From assembly GCF_003350325.1 (NCBI RefSeq), contig NZ_QLYZ01000026.1:54028-104613 (forward strand): a DNA stretch of 50,586 nt, read 5' to 3'. Below, in pieces: positions 25,379 through 35,388 of this stretch. Source of the DNA: Vibrio rhodolitus. Lineage in GTDB: Bacteria; Pseudomonadota; Gammaproteobacteria; Enterobacterales; Vibrionaceae. Position 1 is the stretch's first letter; each line of letters starts with the position of its first letter. The notes under the pieces were generated by a model that did no database searches, had not been told where the DNA came from, and saw nothing but the letters and a program-made list of their open reading frames with translations. The translations under genes and the position numbers were made by a program.

Positions 25379-26785
25379 ATGAGTACCCTAACAGCTCAAG
25401 CTACCAATAATAATAGTGATCTCAAAAAGACACTTAGCACTTTAAAGGGGCACCTACTTTTTGGTACCTCTCATATGTTACCTTTTATCGTTGCTGGTGG
25501 TGTTTTACTTGCTCTTGCGGTAATGGCGTCAGGTAAAGGTGCCGTTCCTGCAGACGGTCTACTAGCAGATATATCTAACATCGGTATTAAAGGTCTAGTT
25601 CTATTCCCAATCATCCTAGGTGGTTTCATCGGTTACTCAATCGCCGACAAACCTGCACTTGCTCCAGCAATGATCTCTTCAGGCATCATGGCTGATATGG
25701 GCGGCGGTTTCCTAGGCTGTATCGTAGCGGGTTTCATCGCGGGTGGCGTGGTTTTCCAACTTAAGAAAATCCCTCTATCACCAAACATGACGGCATTAGG
25801 CGCATACTTCATTTATCCTCTAATCGGTACACTAGTTTCTGCGGGTATCGTTCTATGGGGTATCGGTGAGCCAATCAAACTGTTCATGACTTCTATGAAC
25901 GAGTTCCTAGCTTCGATGGCTGGCGCATCTAAAGTAGTTCTAGGTACTATCCTAGGTGGTATGACAGCATTCGACATGGGTGGTCCAATCAACAAAGTTG
26001 CAACGCTATTCGCTCAAACTCAAGTTGATACTCAACCTTGGCTAATGGGTGGTGTTGGTATCGCTATCTGTACACCGCCTCTAGGTATGGCTCTAGCGAC
26101 TTTCCTATTCAAGAAGAAATTCACTAAAGAAGAGCAAGAAGCAGGTAAAGCAGCAGCAATCATGGGTTCAATTGGTATCTCTGAAGGTGCAATCCCATTC
26201 GCAGCAAACGACCCAATGCGAGTTCTTCCTTCAATCGTAGCGGGTGGTATCGTAGGTTGTGTATTCGGTTTCCTAACTGACATCCTATTGCACGCACCAT
26301 GGGGCGGTCTAATCACGGCACCTGTTTCAAGCAACATCCCAATGTACGTAGTCGGTATCGCACTAGGCTCTCTAACTACCGCTCTTATCGTTGGTTTTTG
26401 GAAGCCAGTAGCAGAAGAGCAAGCTGAAGAAGAAACTGAGGTAGCAGCACCAGTTCAAGCAGCGGCAGCAGCGCCTGTAGCAGGCGAAGGCGAGTACGAT
26501 GTAGTAGCAGTTACATGTTGCCCATCAGGCGTAGCACACACTTTCATGGCAGCGAAAGCGCTAGAAAAAGCAGGTGCAGCAGCAGGCATCAAGATTAAAG
26601 TTGAGACTCAAGGTCAAAACGGCATCCAAAACCGCATTACTGACCTAGACGTAGCAAACGCTAAACTAGTTATCCTTGCTCACGATATTCAAGTTAAAGA
26701 TGCACACCGCTTCGCTAACGCTAAAGTGATTGAGTGTTCAACCAAAGAAGCAATGAAGCAAGCAGCAACCTTGATTCAATCATAA
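25379..26785 (+). CDS. PTS fructose-family EIICB
   Basis: This 468-residue permease has EIIC (about 20-345) followed by an Ala/Glu-rich flexible linker (about 345-370) and EIIB (about 373-468, phospho-cysteine in VTCCPSGVAHTF). EIIC motifs FGTSHMLPFIVAGG, TAFDMGGPINKVATLF and GISEGAIPFAANDP match the island's EIIACB protein closely, so the two systems are paralogous. Codon choice here is strongly biased to GGT, GTA, GCA and CTA, suggesting high expression, unlike the paralogue. The start follows AGGTGGA. It is co-transcribed with the EIIA at 24927 and ends before a perfect terminator. Confidence 0.94.
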   Translation: MSTLTAQATNNNSDLKKTLSTLKGHLLFGTSHMLPFIVAGGVLLALAVMASGKGAVPADGLLADISNIGIKGLVLFPIILGGFIGYSIADKPALAPAMISSGIMADMGGGFLGCIVAGFIAGGVVFQLKKIPLSPNMTALGAYFIYPLIGTLVSAGIVLWGIGEPIKLFMTSMNEFLASMAGASKVVLGTILGGMTAFDMGGPINKVATLFAQTQVDTQPWLMGGVGIAICTPPLGMALATFLFKKKFTKEEQEAGKAAAIMGSIGISEGAIPFAANDPMRVLPSIVAGGIVGCVFGFLTDILLHAPWGGLITAPVSSNIPMYVVGIALGSLTTALIVGFWKPVAEEQAEEETEVAAPVQAAAAAPVAGEGEYDVVAVTCCPSGVAHTFMAAKALEKAGAAAGIKIKVETQGQNGIQNRITDLDVANAKLVILAHDIQVKDAHRFANAKVIECSTKEAMKQAATLIQS

Positions 26786-26825
26786 ATTTTCATCTCTAGC
26801 TCCTAACGGTTAGATTGAAAAACAG

Positions 26826-26851
26826 AGCCGATACCTAGGTATCGGCTTTTT
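26826..26851 (+). terminator. Terminator after the EIICB gene
   Basis: A perfect 22-bp palindrome (26826-26847, arms AGCCGATACCT and AGGTATCGGCT) is followed by five T residues. It is 41 bp after the EIICB stop. Confidence 0.9.
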
Positions 26852-27024
26852 CTATTTCACTCCCCTATTCACATTACAAATTGTTGTAAACCATAGACGT
26901 GGCTTTCGACGCTAATCAATTATCCATACCCGTCGCAAAAAAACGGTAAATTCTGCAACTCTGTTTTACATACAAAAAGTAAAATCATAGATTCTTAAGA
27001 TGTATTCACCACCTTAAGCTATCA

Positions 27025-28404
27025 ATGAATCAATCACTTACGTTAAATATCATTGATTTAATCGAAGATAGCTTACCCAATCTGGTTGCTCTAGATGACC
27101 TCGCAGAGCAATGTGGTTACAGTCGGTCATATATTCAACATCAATTCAAAGCAGAGACTGGCTTTTCAATTTCCTATTATCAACGCGCAAGAAATCTTAG
27201 CTTAGCGGCTTTGCGTCTGGCAGAAGGGCAACAACGCGTTTTAGATGTCGCTATCGAATTCGGCTTTGAATCACAAGAAGCATTTGCTCGCGCCTTTCGT
27301 CAATTTGGCGCCACTCAACCATCTCGATTATTAGGTCAAGGAACATGGGCACAGCGGTTGCATTTAGAACGTCTTGATGCAGAAATGTTGGCACAACTCA
27401 AACACTGTCAGACACTACCAATTCGCGTTTCCGAGCAACAGGCTAGTCGTTGGGGATGTTATGTTTTTACTGTTGATACGTGTAAACGCGACGTTTCTGT
27501 TGTCATTCAATCTATCACTGATGCATTTAAGCGTTTACAGCGCGAAGCTTGCGGCAAAACATTAAATTATGCACAAGCACAACTGTTTGAGTTTCGTGAG
27601 CACAACCAAAATGCCACCAGCACTTATCCAATGTCGATTGCGTTCCCATTCACCAGTGACGAAACTATCCCAGACGCGCTGCTTGAAGTCCAACTATCAG
27701 CTTGCCAACTTGCCGAGATCTCTTTGCCAAGCCCAAACTATATACCGATTATTTTCCATCACTTTTATCAGCGAATTTTCGATGAGCAGCAAAGCTATTT
27801 CGGCGGATTACCCGCCTTTTGGCGCTTTGATGAAACAACAGGTCAACTGCACCATCGATGCCAAATTGAACCTTGCCACTTGGTAGAGGCAGACCCAATG
27901 TGGGGGCTATTTGATGAAAACCATTTTATTGAGCTAAAAGGTACTTATACTGCGCAAAGCCGCTACGCGATCCCGCATTCTAAACGCGCAGGCACACGCA
28001 GACTGTCTACGTTAATAGGTGTTCTTAAGGATAAAATCCACGACTCACTCGTTTGTGATATCGCTTTCCAAATGCCAGTTGAAAATACTGATCAGCAATA
28101 TCACTACACCATTGGCAATTTCTGTTCACAGCAAGAGAGCTCAGAAATAGGCAAGTCTTCGTACCTAATCGAGGGTTACTACCTCATCACCCAATGGCAA
28201 GGTGACAATGTATATCAACTGGAGAATGAGCTGGAAAGGTTTTATATTCGCTTATCCCAATACTCTAAATATCAATATCGAGCGGCGCCCGAATTGTTTA
28301 AGCAATTAACCATCAACCAGGATTCAATATCATTTGAGCTGCTAACTCCGGTTGAAAAGCGGTCTGCTTCTAGACAAAAATCCGTTTGGACGGTCGACTT
28401 GTAA
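27025..28404 (+). CDS. AraC-family regulator with C-terminal effector (GyrI-like) domain
   Basis: This 459-residue protein has its double helix-turn-helix at the N-terminus (about residues 5-105: VALDDLAEQCGYSRSYIQHQFKAETG and VLDVAIEFGFESQEAFARAFRQFGATQPS), as in MarA/Rob. Rob has about 289 residues with one GyrI-like effector domain. Here some 350 residues follow, enough for two such domains, and YTIGNFCSQQ-type segments are consistent with the fold. It is convergent with the OpgC-like gene (71 bp apart). The effector and targets are unknown. The ribosome-binding site is weak. Confidence 0.8.
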   Translation: MNQSLTLNIIDLIEDSLPNLVALDDLAEQCGYSRSYIQHQFKAETGFSISYYQRARNLSLAALRLAEGQQRVLDVAIEFGFESQEAFARAFRQFGATQPSRLLGQGTWAQRLHLERLDAEMLAQLKHCQTLPIRVSEQQASRWGCYVFTVDTCKRDVSVVIQSITDAFKRLQREACGKTLNYAQAQLFEFREHNQNATSTYPMSIAFPFTSDETIPDALLEVQLSACQLAEISLPSPNYIPIIFHHFYQRIFDEQQSYFGGLPAFWRFDETTGQLHHRCQIEPCHLVEADPMWGLFDENHFIELKGTYTAQSRYAIPHSKRAGTRRLSTLIGVLKDKIHDSLVCDIAFQMPVENTDQQYHYTIGNFCSQQESSEIGKSSYLIEGYYLITQWQGDNVYQLENELERFYIRLSQYSKYQYRAAPELFKQLTINQDSISFELLTPVEKRSASRQKSVWTVDL

Positions 28405-28475
28405 CGCCATACTTGGAATAAACTACCCTCTGCCGCATAAAGAGCAGCAGAGAGCGAGTACTCATTCAAACCACA

Positions 28476-30023
28476 TCAAAAATTCCAAAATTGAATCACT
28501 TGATGTGCTTTCTCTGGATGAGAGAATTTAATTTGATCCATGCTAGGAACACCTTGCAACGCTGGGTTGTTCGAATAGCCAAAGCCTTCACTTGGCATCC
28601 CACCCGGTCCCATGGTTAACTGTTGATTTCCATCATTATCTTGATAAGCAAAAATCGCATATTTGCCAACCGGAATATTGTCTAGCTGCACCCCGGCTGT
28701 AACCTGCGCGACTGAATACCCTTGTGCGTGAATACTTGGCATACCCATCAGATTATCCTTTTCACCATACACCAACACAATCACAGGACCATCGCCTTTA
28801 ATGTTGGCCACTTTAACAGTGATCGGCGCAAGCCCTTTCTCATTCACGACAATCTCTGGCGCGGGCTCTGCTTGAAACCACACAGATAGCAATAGCCCAG
28901 CAGCTATAGCTCCACCGCCACCCAAGCTCCAACGTTTAATTTGTGAGAGAGTTGCTTTGGATTCTCGCATCCAAGCAGGTATCCAAATTGAGGCTAAACA
29001 GATAAGTATTAACCACTCATAGTGACTACTGAATCGCTGCGCAAAAAGCATCGGAGCCATTAAATAGATCATTACTGTATGCCAAGCGAAAACTTGCAAA
29101 GAGTGACGACCAATATAAGCAAGCGGTCTTGCCTCTAACCAAGTCGGTCTAAACTTAATAACCACGGCAATTAAATACGCCCATAAAGTTATATTGAGCA
29201 AGCGCAACCAGCCTAATTCGGGTTTATCAGCTAATCCATACAGTACGCCTTGATGAATACCTAAACTTAAGAAAGCGCCATGATGCGCCGCCAGTATCAG
29301 CAGTGCCAAAGACCCAACCAAAATCGTAGCCGGTTTAGAATACCAATTGAACGCAGGTTGATGACTAGCAAAACCGACAGCTGATGCACCGACAAATAAC
29401 AGTTGCCATGCAAACGGGTCAAAATACCCTGTTTGTAATGCCACATCGGGTAGCAAACTTATAAGAATCGCTTCAGAGACATAAGCACTAGCCGCCCATA
29501 TCAAAACGCTAACGAGCAACACCCAAACTACCCAACCTCGTCGATAAGCAGCGATAACAAAAGGCAGTAACGCCATATACATGATGTAAAGAGGAAGAAT
29601 TTCTAAATAGCTGGGTTTGTTGATCAGAAATACACTTAACAGAATCGAAGACCAAGGCGATTCGGCAAAGCTACCCAAGTTCGGTTCGATCACCGAGGCA
29701 AAATCAGGAAGATAAGCCAAACAGTAGGCAAACCAAGCAAACACAATCACAAGGCATAACAAGTGATAGCGATAAATGCTTGCCACTCGACTCCAAGCTT
29801 TTTCACGTATTTCGAGATTTGAAAGTTTGGGTCGGCTATAAATTGCACCCGCCAAAAAACCAGAGACGAGTATAAAACCTTCGGCTGCACCAAACTGCCC
29901 AAGAGGCTGTAAACTAAATAATTGAATGACTGAGTTACCACCACTTATCCAGATTAAGTGATTAACCGTCATAATGACAAGTAATAGACCTCGGATCGAG
30001 TCCAAAGCGGGAATACGCTTCAT
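28476..30023 (-). CDS. OpgC-like acyltransferase membrane protein fused to DUF2141 domain
   Basis: This 515-residue protein starts KRIPALDSIRGLLLVIMTVNHL, the signature of OpgC (PF10129), a ten-helix membrane family that in E. coli succinylates periplasmic glucans. Helices continue to about residue 380. The last 120 residues (about 395-515) form a separate soluble domain with DNIPVGKYAIFAYQDNDGNQ and the Gly-rich GMPSEGFGYSN run, matching DUF2141. I infer a periplasmic C-terminal domain. The start is at the ATG giving MKRIPALD with AAAGGA 10 bases upstream. It faces away from the kinase gene; no other glucan gene is in view. Confidence 0.8.
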   Translation of the reverse strand: MKRIPALDSIRGLLLVIMTVNHLIWISGGNSVIQLFSLQPLGQFGAAEGFILVSGFLAGAIYSRPKLSNLEIREKAWSRVASIYRYHLLCLVIVFAWFAYCLAYLPDFASVIEPNLGSFAESPWSSILLSVFLINKPSYLEILPLYIMYMALLPFVIAAYRRGWVVWVLLVSVLIWAASAYVSEAILISLLPDVALQTGYFDPFAWQLLFVGASAVGFASHQPAFNWYSKPATILVGSLALLILAAHHGAFLSLGIHQGVLYGLADKPELGWLRLLNITLWAYLIAVVIKFRPTWLEARPLAYIGRHSLQVFAWHTVMIYLMAPMLFAQRFSSHYEWLILICLASIWIPAWMRESKATLSQIKRWSLGGGGAIAAGLLLSVWFQAEPAPEIVVNEKGLAPITVKVANIKGDGPVIVLVYGEKDNLMGMPSIHAQGYSVAQVTAGVQLDNIPVGKYAIFAYQDNDGNQQLTMGPGGMPSEGFGYSNNPALQGVPSMDQIKFSHPEKAHQVIQFWNF

Positions 30024-30342
30024 AAATACAAAATCCTTTGCAAATTGACAAATGAGTTCCAACAGCGCGTGCTGTCATAAAGGTCATCATTGTGTCGGAT
30101 TTTGTAATGGCTCTTCTGACCAATTGTGCTTTGAAGGTGATCTTGCTCGCTATGATAGAAATTTACTCAGAACAACAGCCAATATAATTAAAACTGCTAC
30201 CCCGTCGGCAAATCAGAAGTTACTAATATGTAAAAAATTGCTCATAAATCAAATATCCCTTACCTTAATCACAAAGAACTTAAATCAATAACAACCAAAT
30301 AGTTAGTTTGTGCAACATTTTGGCGGCCAGGGAAGAAATTTA
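30024..30342. other. Divergent intergenic region, 319 bp, nothing assignable
   Basis: This gap lies between the OpgC-DUF2141 gene and the kinase-GGDEF gene. It is AT-rich toward the right and presumably carries both promoters. I found no clear hairpin, operator or short gene with a ribosome-binding site. Confidence 0.5.
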
Positions 30343-33300
30343 ATGCTTATTGAAGGATTCTCAAGTTTAGAACTTATCAATCAAGGGACTCAAACTTCTG
30401 TTTTCAAAGCAAAGAGAAACACAGATAAAAAAACCGTCGCACTCAAAGTGCCAAGCGATCCGTTTCCGACCTCAAGGCAAATCGCAGCGCTTAAACGGGA
30501 ATACCAAGTACTATCTTCACTCAAAGGTAGAGACTTTCCGGTTGCGGTAGATTTTTTTGAGTTTAAAAACTCAGCTTGTACGGTAAGAGAGTGGGTAGAT
30601 GGAATTACATTAGCTGAGTATCAAGCCAGCCATCAGATTTCGGTAGCAGAAACGCTAAATATCGGTATCGCGATAGCAAAATTACTCGGTCAATTGCATC
30701 AACAAAATTTTTGTCATCGTGACCTCTCACCAGCTAACGTATTAATCAATCCCATCACCCAACGCATTTCGTTAATTGATTATTGCTCGGCACTTGAGCT
30801 ACCCAACCGTGCCCGCAATATAATAAAGCCAAAGTTCGTTGAAGGTTGCCGAGCTTATATGTCGCCAGAGCAAACTGGTCGTATGAATCGAGGGTTAGAT
30901 TTTCGGACGGACTTCTACTCGTTTGGTGCGGTTATGTACCACCTTGTCTGTGGACAACGACCATTTGAAACGCAAGATATAAACGAAATCATTTTTAGCC
31001 ACATAGCGCTAGAGCCCAAAACTCCGCACCTTGTAAATCCCGAGCTTCCCCACACCTTGTCGCGAATTATTCTAAAACTGATGAGTAAATCGCCTGATCA
31101 CCGTTATCAGAGCGCACAAGGTATCGAAGCCGATCTAAGACGATGTTTACATGAACTGCAAGAATCCAAATCTATTAGTGACTTCTCGCTAGCTCAAAAC
31201 GACTTGCACGACTGCTTTATCATTCCAGACAAAATATATGGGCGTGAACGAGAGAAAGCCTGGCTACTTGAAGCATTTAATCAAACCAGCAACAACAATG
31301 GTCAACTAGTTTTTATTGCCGGGCACTCGGGGATCGGCAAAACCTCGCTAATTAAAGAGCTATATCGCCCTTTAATTGAACGAGACGGCTATATTGCCAG
31401 TGGTAAATATGATCAAATACTGCGCCATCAACCTTATTCAGCTTTCTTGCAAGCTCTGAGTAGTTTTATTAAGCAAATCATTGCGGAAGAGCAATCAATA
31501 AAGGATATCTGGCGAAACGCGATTCTTGAAGCGATTGGTAATAATGGACGCGTGATCATCGATGTTTTGCCTGAGTTAGAAGCCTTGATTGGTCCCCAAC
31601 CAGAAGTCAATGAGCTCGCATCAGAAGCAGCATCGACTCGCTTTAGCACCACTCTGTACAACTTTATTTATGCACTTAGCCATGCGCATACACCTCTGGT
31701 TTTGTTTATCGATGATCTGCAATGGATTGATACGCCAAGCTTAACGCTACTCGAAACATTAGCACCTTCAATTAGCGACTCTAAAATGCTAATCATTGGC
31801 GCCTATCGTGATAACGAAGTCGATCGTAACCACCCCCTAAAGTTAACTATGCCGAGTTTGCGACAGTCTTGCCACAACACATCGTCTGTAACCCTGTCCC
31901 CACTTGAAGAAACAGACCTATTAACAATGCTGGAGGAGACGATTGACCTTCCGCAAGCAGAACTAGAAAAATTAAACCAATTACTGATATCGCGCACCAA
32001 CGGTATTCCTTTGATTTACCGCACCATGCTCACTACTTTCCACAATCAAGGGCATGTTTTTTTCGACTATGAGCACAAACAATGGCAGTGGGATGCATCT
32101 GCCGTTAGCGCGATGCCTGCGGCTGAAAACTCGGTCGAAATGCTCAAATCTAGTTTCAATGAACTCCCTGATAAAACTCTAGAGTTGCTTAAAATCGCTG
32201 CTTGTATTGGCAACTCTTTTAGATTGTCACTTCTTTCCTATCTCGCGCAATCATGCAAAGTAGACGTGGCGAAAGCTTTAATACCAGCGGTCTCAAAAGG
32301 GTATATCCAGCCTTTGGATGATGATTTTGAGCTTCACTCAACCTTCGAGCAAGATTCTGATGTGGTGATTAAATTCTCTCACGACCGAGTTCATCAAGCG
32401 CTCTATGATCTTGTCTGCGAAGCTGAGCAGAAACAGTACCACTGGCAAATCGGTCAGCAGTTATTGCTTGAGATGGAGAAAAATAAAAGCGACACCCTGC
32501 TTTTTGACTGTGTCGAGCATCTAAATCAAAGTGATGGCAAAGCCAATCTCGAAGAAATAGTGACGCTTGTTGAACTGAACTTACGAGCAGGTGTCAAAGC
32601 CAAACAATCCGCAGCCTACAGTATCGCTTACTCTTGCTTAAATGTTGCTAATCGACACATCACTCAGCACCAATTGCAACGCTATCGTGTTGAAGTATTG
32701 ATCGAGTTTGCCCAAGCCTGCTATTTAGTCGGTAAGTTTGAGCAAGCCGAGGCAATCTATAGACAGGTGGGTGAATACGTCGAACATGACCGACAAAGGA
32801 TCAGACTCGCTTGCATTCGAGCAAATCACTACCACCATCAAGGACGATATCAAGAATCCGTCGAACAAACTCTGCAAGTACTTGAACTACTTGGCATCGT
32901 CTTACCCGATAGTGACGAAGCGTTACTTGAGTTATTTGCTAAAGAGCAAGCAAGAATAAACGATTATCTTGAACACAACGATGTACACAGCCTCTATGCT
33001 CAACGTGAGATAGAAGACCTAGACCTTCACCTAGGTCAAGAGTTGCTCTTTGAGTTATTTGGTGATGCCTACTTGCTCGGACGCGCACCTCTACTCGCGG
33101 CAGCGGCGGCAACAAGTGTTCGCATCTCCATCGAAAACGGCAGTTGTCCTGCCGCCTCTGTAGGCTTAATTAACTACGCTACTGTACTTTGCTCGAGCGG
33201 AGACTATGTTAACGGCTACAAACTTGGCTCTGTTGCCATTCGATTGGCAGATAAATATCAAAACCCTACATTTAAGAACTATACCTATCACGTATATTCT

Positions 33301-35370
33301 CTTGGTATAAACCATTGGCAGCAGCCATTAAGCTCGAGCTATCACTACTGGCACGAAGCCTCAAAAATTTCCAAAGAATCAGGCTCTCCATATGCGGGTT
33401 GGGTTTTCTTACAACTCCCCCACCTATTGCTTGCCTCTGGAGCCAAGCTACAAGAAGTAGAAAAACAGATGTTGGATAGTGAAAATTACCTCAATACCAA
33501 TCATCTGGGTGATATTTCTAAATTGCTTAACATCATTGTTGAGCAGCCATGGCGTCATTTAACCGGAAAAACTGACAGCTTTGCTAGTTTGGATGATGCC
33601 CAGTTCTCAACTCAAGCATTAATGGATGAATATCAAGACTCGCCATTTTTCTTGGGTCATACCATTTACGCTATGTTGCGAGCCACACTATTAGCGCGCA
33701 ATATCCAACCTGTTGACCTAATCGAGCAATGGCTTCCAGTAATTGAAAACACAGTACAAGCTCAAATTATTTTGGTCGATAGCTTTTTTTATGCAGGTTT
33801 ACACCTTACTGCGAATTGCAAACAGTTAATGGGCGATAAACAAGAACATCAGCTCAAACTGATTGATGACATAATTGCTAGGTTTGCGCAGTGGGCAGCG
33901 CTTTGCCCAATCAATTACCAACATAAATATGACCTGTTGCTAGCCGAGCGTTATCGCTTACAAGGCGAACCAATGCTAGCTCTTGATCACTATGAACGAT
34001 CCCGCGAGTATGCGTTAGAGTCTCAGCAGTTAATGGATGCCGCTTTAAGCGATGAGCTCTGCACTTATTTTTGGCTCAACGAAAACAAAAACTATCAAGC
34101 AAAGATTTACTTTGAGCGAGCGATTAAAGGTTATGAGCAATGGGGCGCAACTGGCAAAGTAACTTGGCTTGAAAAGCAATTACCTCAGCTTAGCCAAGCA
34201 AAAGCAAGCCTTGAGCGCGACAAGCTAAATACCTCTCTTAACGCGACAGTGAATACCGAAAGTTTTTCAGCCAGCATTGACATGACATCTGTGGTTAAAG
34301 CTTCACAAGCCATATCGCAACACATTCAGCTAGACAGTTTGGTGGAGGAGCTGCTCAATCTCGCGGTGGAAAATGCAGGAGCAACACGAGGGATACTTCT
34401 ACTCGAGAAGGATGGGACATTCTGCGTCTCGCACCATTTCCAAAAGAACTCACACCACATTGAACCACAACGGGTTAAATTTAGTGATTCAGCCGCGCTA
34501 TCGCATGCCATTGTTCGTGCGGTAATCAATATCGGCAAGCCGGTTGTTTATTCAACGACAGATAACTTCGAGCAATTTAGTCGTTGTAACTACCTCTCTG
34601 ACAAAAAGAACATTTCGGTACTGTGCCTACCGATCATTCGCCAAGAAAAAATGTCCGGGATCTTGTATCTTGAAAATACGCATGTTTCAGATGCATTCCA
34701 ACCAGAGCGCATTCAAACCCTTGAAATCATTGCCTCTCAAGCCGCTATTTCGCTGGAAAATGCGCAAATGTATCGCGATTTGCAAGCGCTTAACAAAAAC
34801 TTGGAAGAGAAGGTTCAAGAGCGAACGGAAAGCCTATCCAAACTTAACCACCAGCTAAGACAGACTAACAGTGATCTCTATACGCTTTCCACCACAGATC
34901 GACTCTCTGGCTTGTATAACCGTGGCTATATTGAAGAGAAGCTGGTTCAAACGCTCAATAATTGTATTCAATCGAACCAGTCATTCTCACTGTTGATGTT
35001 AGACATAGACCACTTTAAATCGATCAATGATAGATATGGTCACAACAAAGGTGACCGCGTTATCGTGAACGTTTCCCAAAAGATCCTCAAAGCGATAGAG
35101 CAAGAAGACTTAGCTGGTCGCTGGGGCGGAGAGGAGTTTCTCGTCCTTTGCACCACCGATATTGAAGGCGCTTGTGCTCGAGCAAACAGCATACGCACGG
35201 CGATCACTTCAATTGAATTGCCCGACTCAAGCCATGTAACCGCCAGTATTGGCGTTACTCAGTATGCGATCGGAGACACTGAAGACTCGATTTTAAATCG
35301 GGTTGACCTTGCTCTGTATGAAGCGAAAAACAGCGGGCGAAATCAAGTCATCATCAAACTCAAACAGTAG
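30343..35370 (+). CDS. Ser/Thr kinase - AAA ATPase - GAF - GGDEF multidomain sensor
   Basis: This is a 1675-residue cytoplasmic protein. Residues about 1-275 are a Ser/Thr protein kinase with Lys35 in VALKVPSD, HRD at 125-127 (CHRDLSPANVL) and LIDY where DFG is usual (Asp146 kept, Phe-Gly changed to Tyr-Cys). Residues about 300-620 are a STAND/AAA-16 ATPase: Walker A GHSGIGKTS at about 327, Walker B LVLFIDDLQWID at about 457. About 640-1280 is helical, TPR-like. A GAF domain follows at about 1320-1470, then a coiled coil, then GGDEF with GGEEF at 1595-1599. It should respond to a ligand and make cyclic di-GMP. The start is the ATG giving MLIEGFSS with GGAAG upstream. The next gene starts 18 bp later. 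Confidence 0.88.
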   Translation: MLIEGFSSLELINQGTQTSVFKAKRNTDKKTVALKVPSDPFPTSRQIAALKREYQVLSSLKGRDFPVAVDFFEFKNSACTVREWVDGITLAEYQASHQISVAETLNIGIAIAKLLGQLHQQNFCHRDLSPANVLINPITQRISLIDYCSALELPNRARNIIKPKFVEGCRAYMSPEQTGRMNRGLDFRTDFYSFGAVMYHLVCGQRPFETQDINEIIFSHIALEPKTPHLVNPELPHTLSRIILKLMSKSPDHRYQSAQGIEADLRRCLHELQESKSISDFSLAQNDLHDCFIIPDKIYGREREKAWLLEAFNQTSNNNGQLVFIAGHSGIGKTSLIKELYRPLIERDGYIASGKYDQILRHQPYSAFLQALSSFIKQIIAEEQSIKDIWRNAILEAIGNNGRVIIDVLPELEALIGPQPEVNELASEAASTRFSTTLYNFIYALSHAHTPLVLFIDDLQWIDTPSLTLLETLAPSISDSKMLIIGAYRDNEVDRNHPLKLTMPSLRQSCHNTSSVTLSPLEETDLLTMLEETIDLPQAELEKLNQLLISRTNGIPLIYRTMLTTFHNQGHVFFDYEHKQWQWDASAVSAMPAAENSVEMLKSSFNELPDKTLELLKIAACIGNSFRLSLLSYLAQSCKVDVAKALIPAVSKGYIQPLDDDFELHSTFEQDSDVVIKFSHDRVHQALYDLVCEAEQKQYHWQIGQQLLLEMEKNKSDTLLFDCVEHLNQSDGKANLEEIVTLVELNLRAGVKAKQSAAYSIAYSCLNVANRHITQHQLQRYRVEVLIEFAQACYLVGKFEQAEAIYRQVGEYVEHDRQRIRLACIRANHYHHQGRYQESVEQTLQVLELLGIVLPDSDEALLELFAKEQARINDYLEHNDVHSLYAQREIEDLDLHLGQELLFELFGDAYLLGRAPLLAAAAATSVRISIENGSCPAASVGLINYATVLCSSGDYVNGYKLGSVAIRLADKYQNPTFKNYTYHVYSLGINHWQQPLSSSYHYWHEASKISKESGSPYAGWVFLQLPHLLLASGAKLQEVEKQMLDSENYLNTNHLGDISKLLNIIVEQPWRHLTGKTDSFASLDDAQFSTQALMDEYQDSPFFLGHTIYAMLRATLLARNIQPVDLIEQWLPVIENTVQAQIILVDSFFYAGLHLTANCKQLMGDKQEHQLKLIDDIIARFAQWAALCPINYQHKYDLLLAERYRLQGEPMLALDHYERSREYALESQQLMDAALSDELCTYFWLNENKNYQAKIYFERAIKGYEQWGATGKVTWLEKQLPQLSQAKASLERDKLNTSLNATVNTESFSASIDMTSVVKASQAISQHIQLDSLVEELLNLAVENAGATRGILLLEKDGTFCVSHHFQKNSHHIEPQRVKFSDSAALSHAIVRAVINIGKPVVYSTTDNFEQFSRCNYLSDKKNISVLCLPIIRQEKMSGILYLENTHVSDAFQPERIQTLEIIASQAAISLENAQMYRDLQALNKNLEEKVQERTESLSKLNHQLRQTNSDLYTLSTTDRLSGLYNRGYIEEKLVQTLNNCIQSNQSFSLLMLDIDHFKSINDRYGHNKGDRVIVNVSQKILKAIEQEDLAGRWGGEEFLVLCTTDIEGACARANSIRTAITSIELPDSSHVTASIGVTQYAIGDTEDSILNRVDLALYEAKNSGRNQVIIKLKQ

Positions 35371-35388
35371 ATACAGGACGTTTACTTT

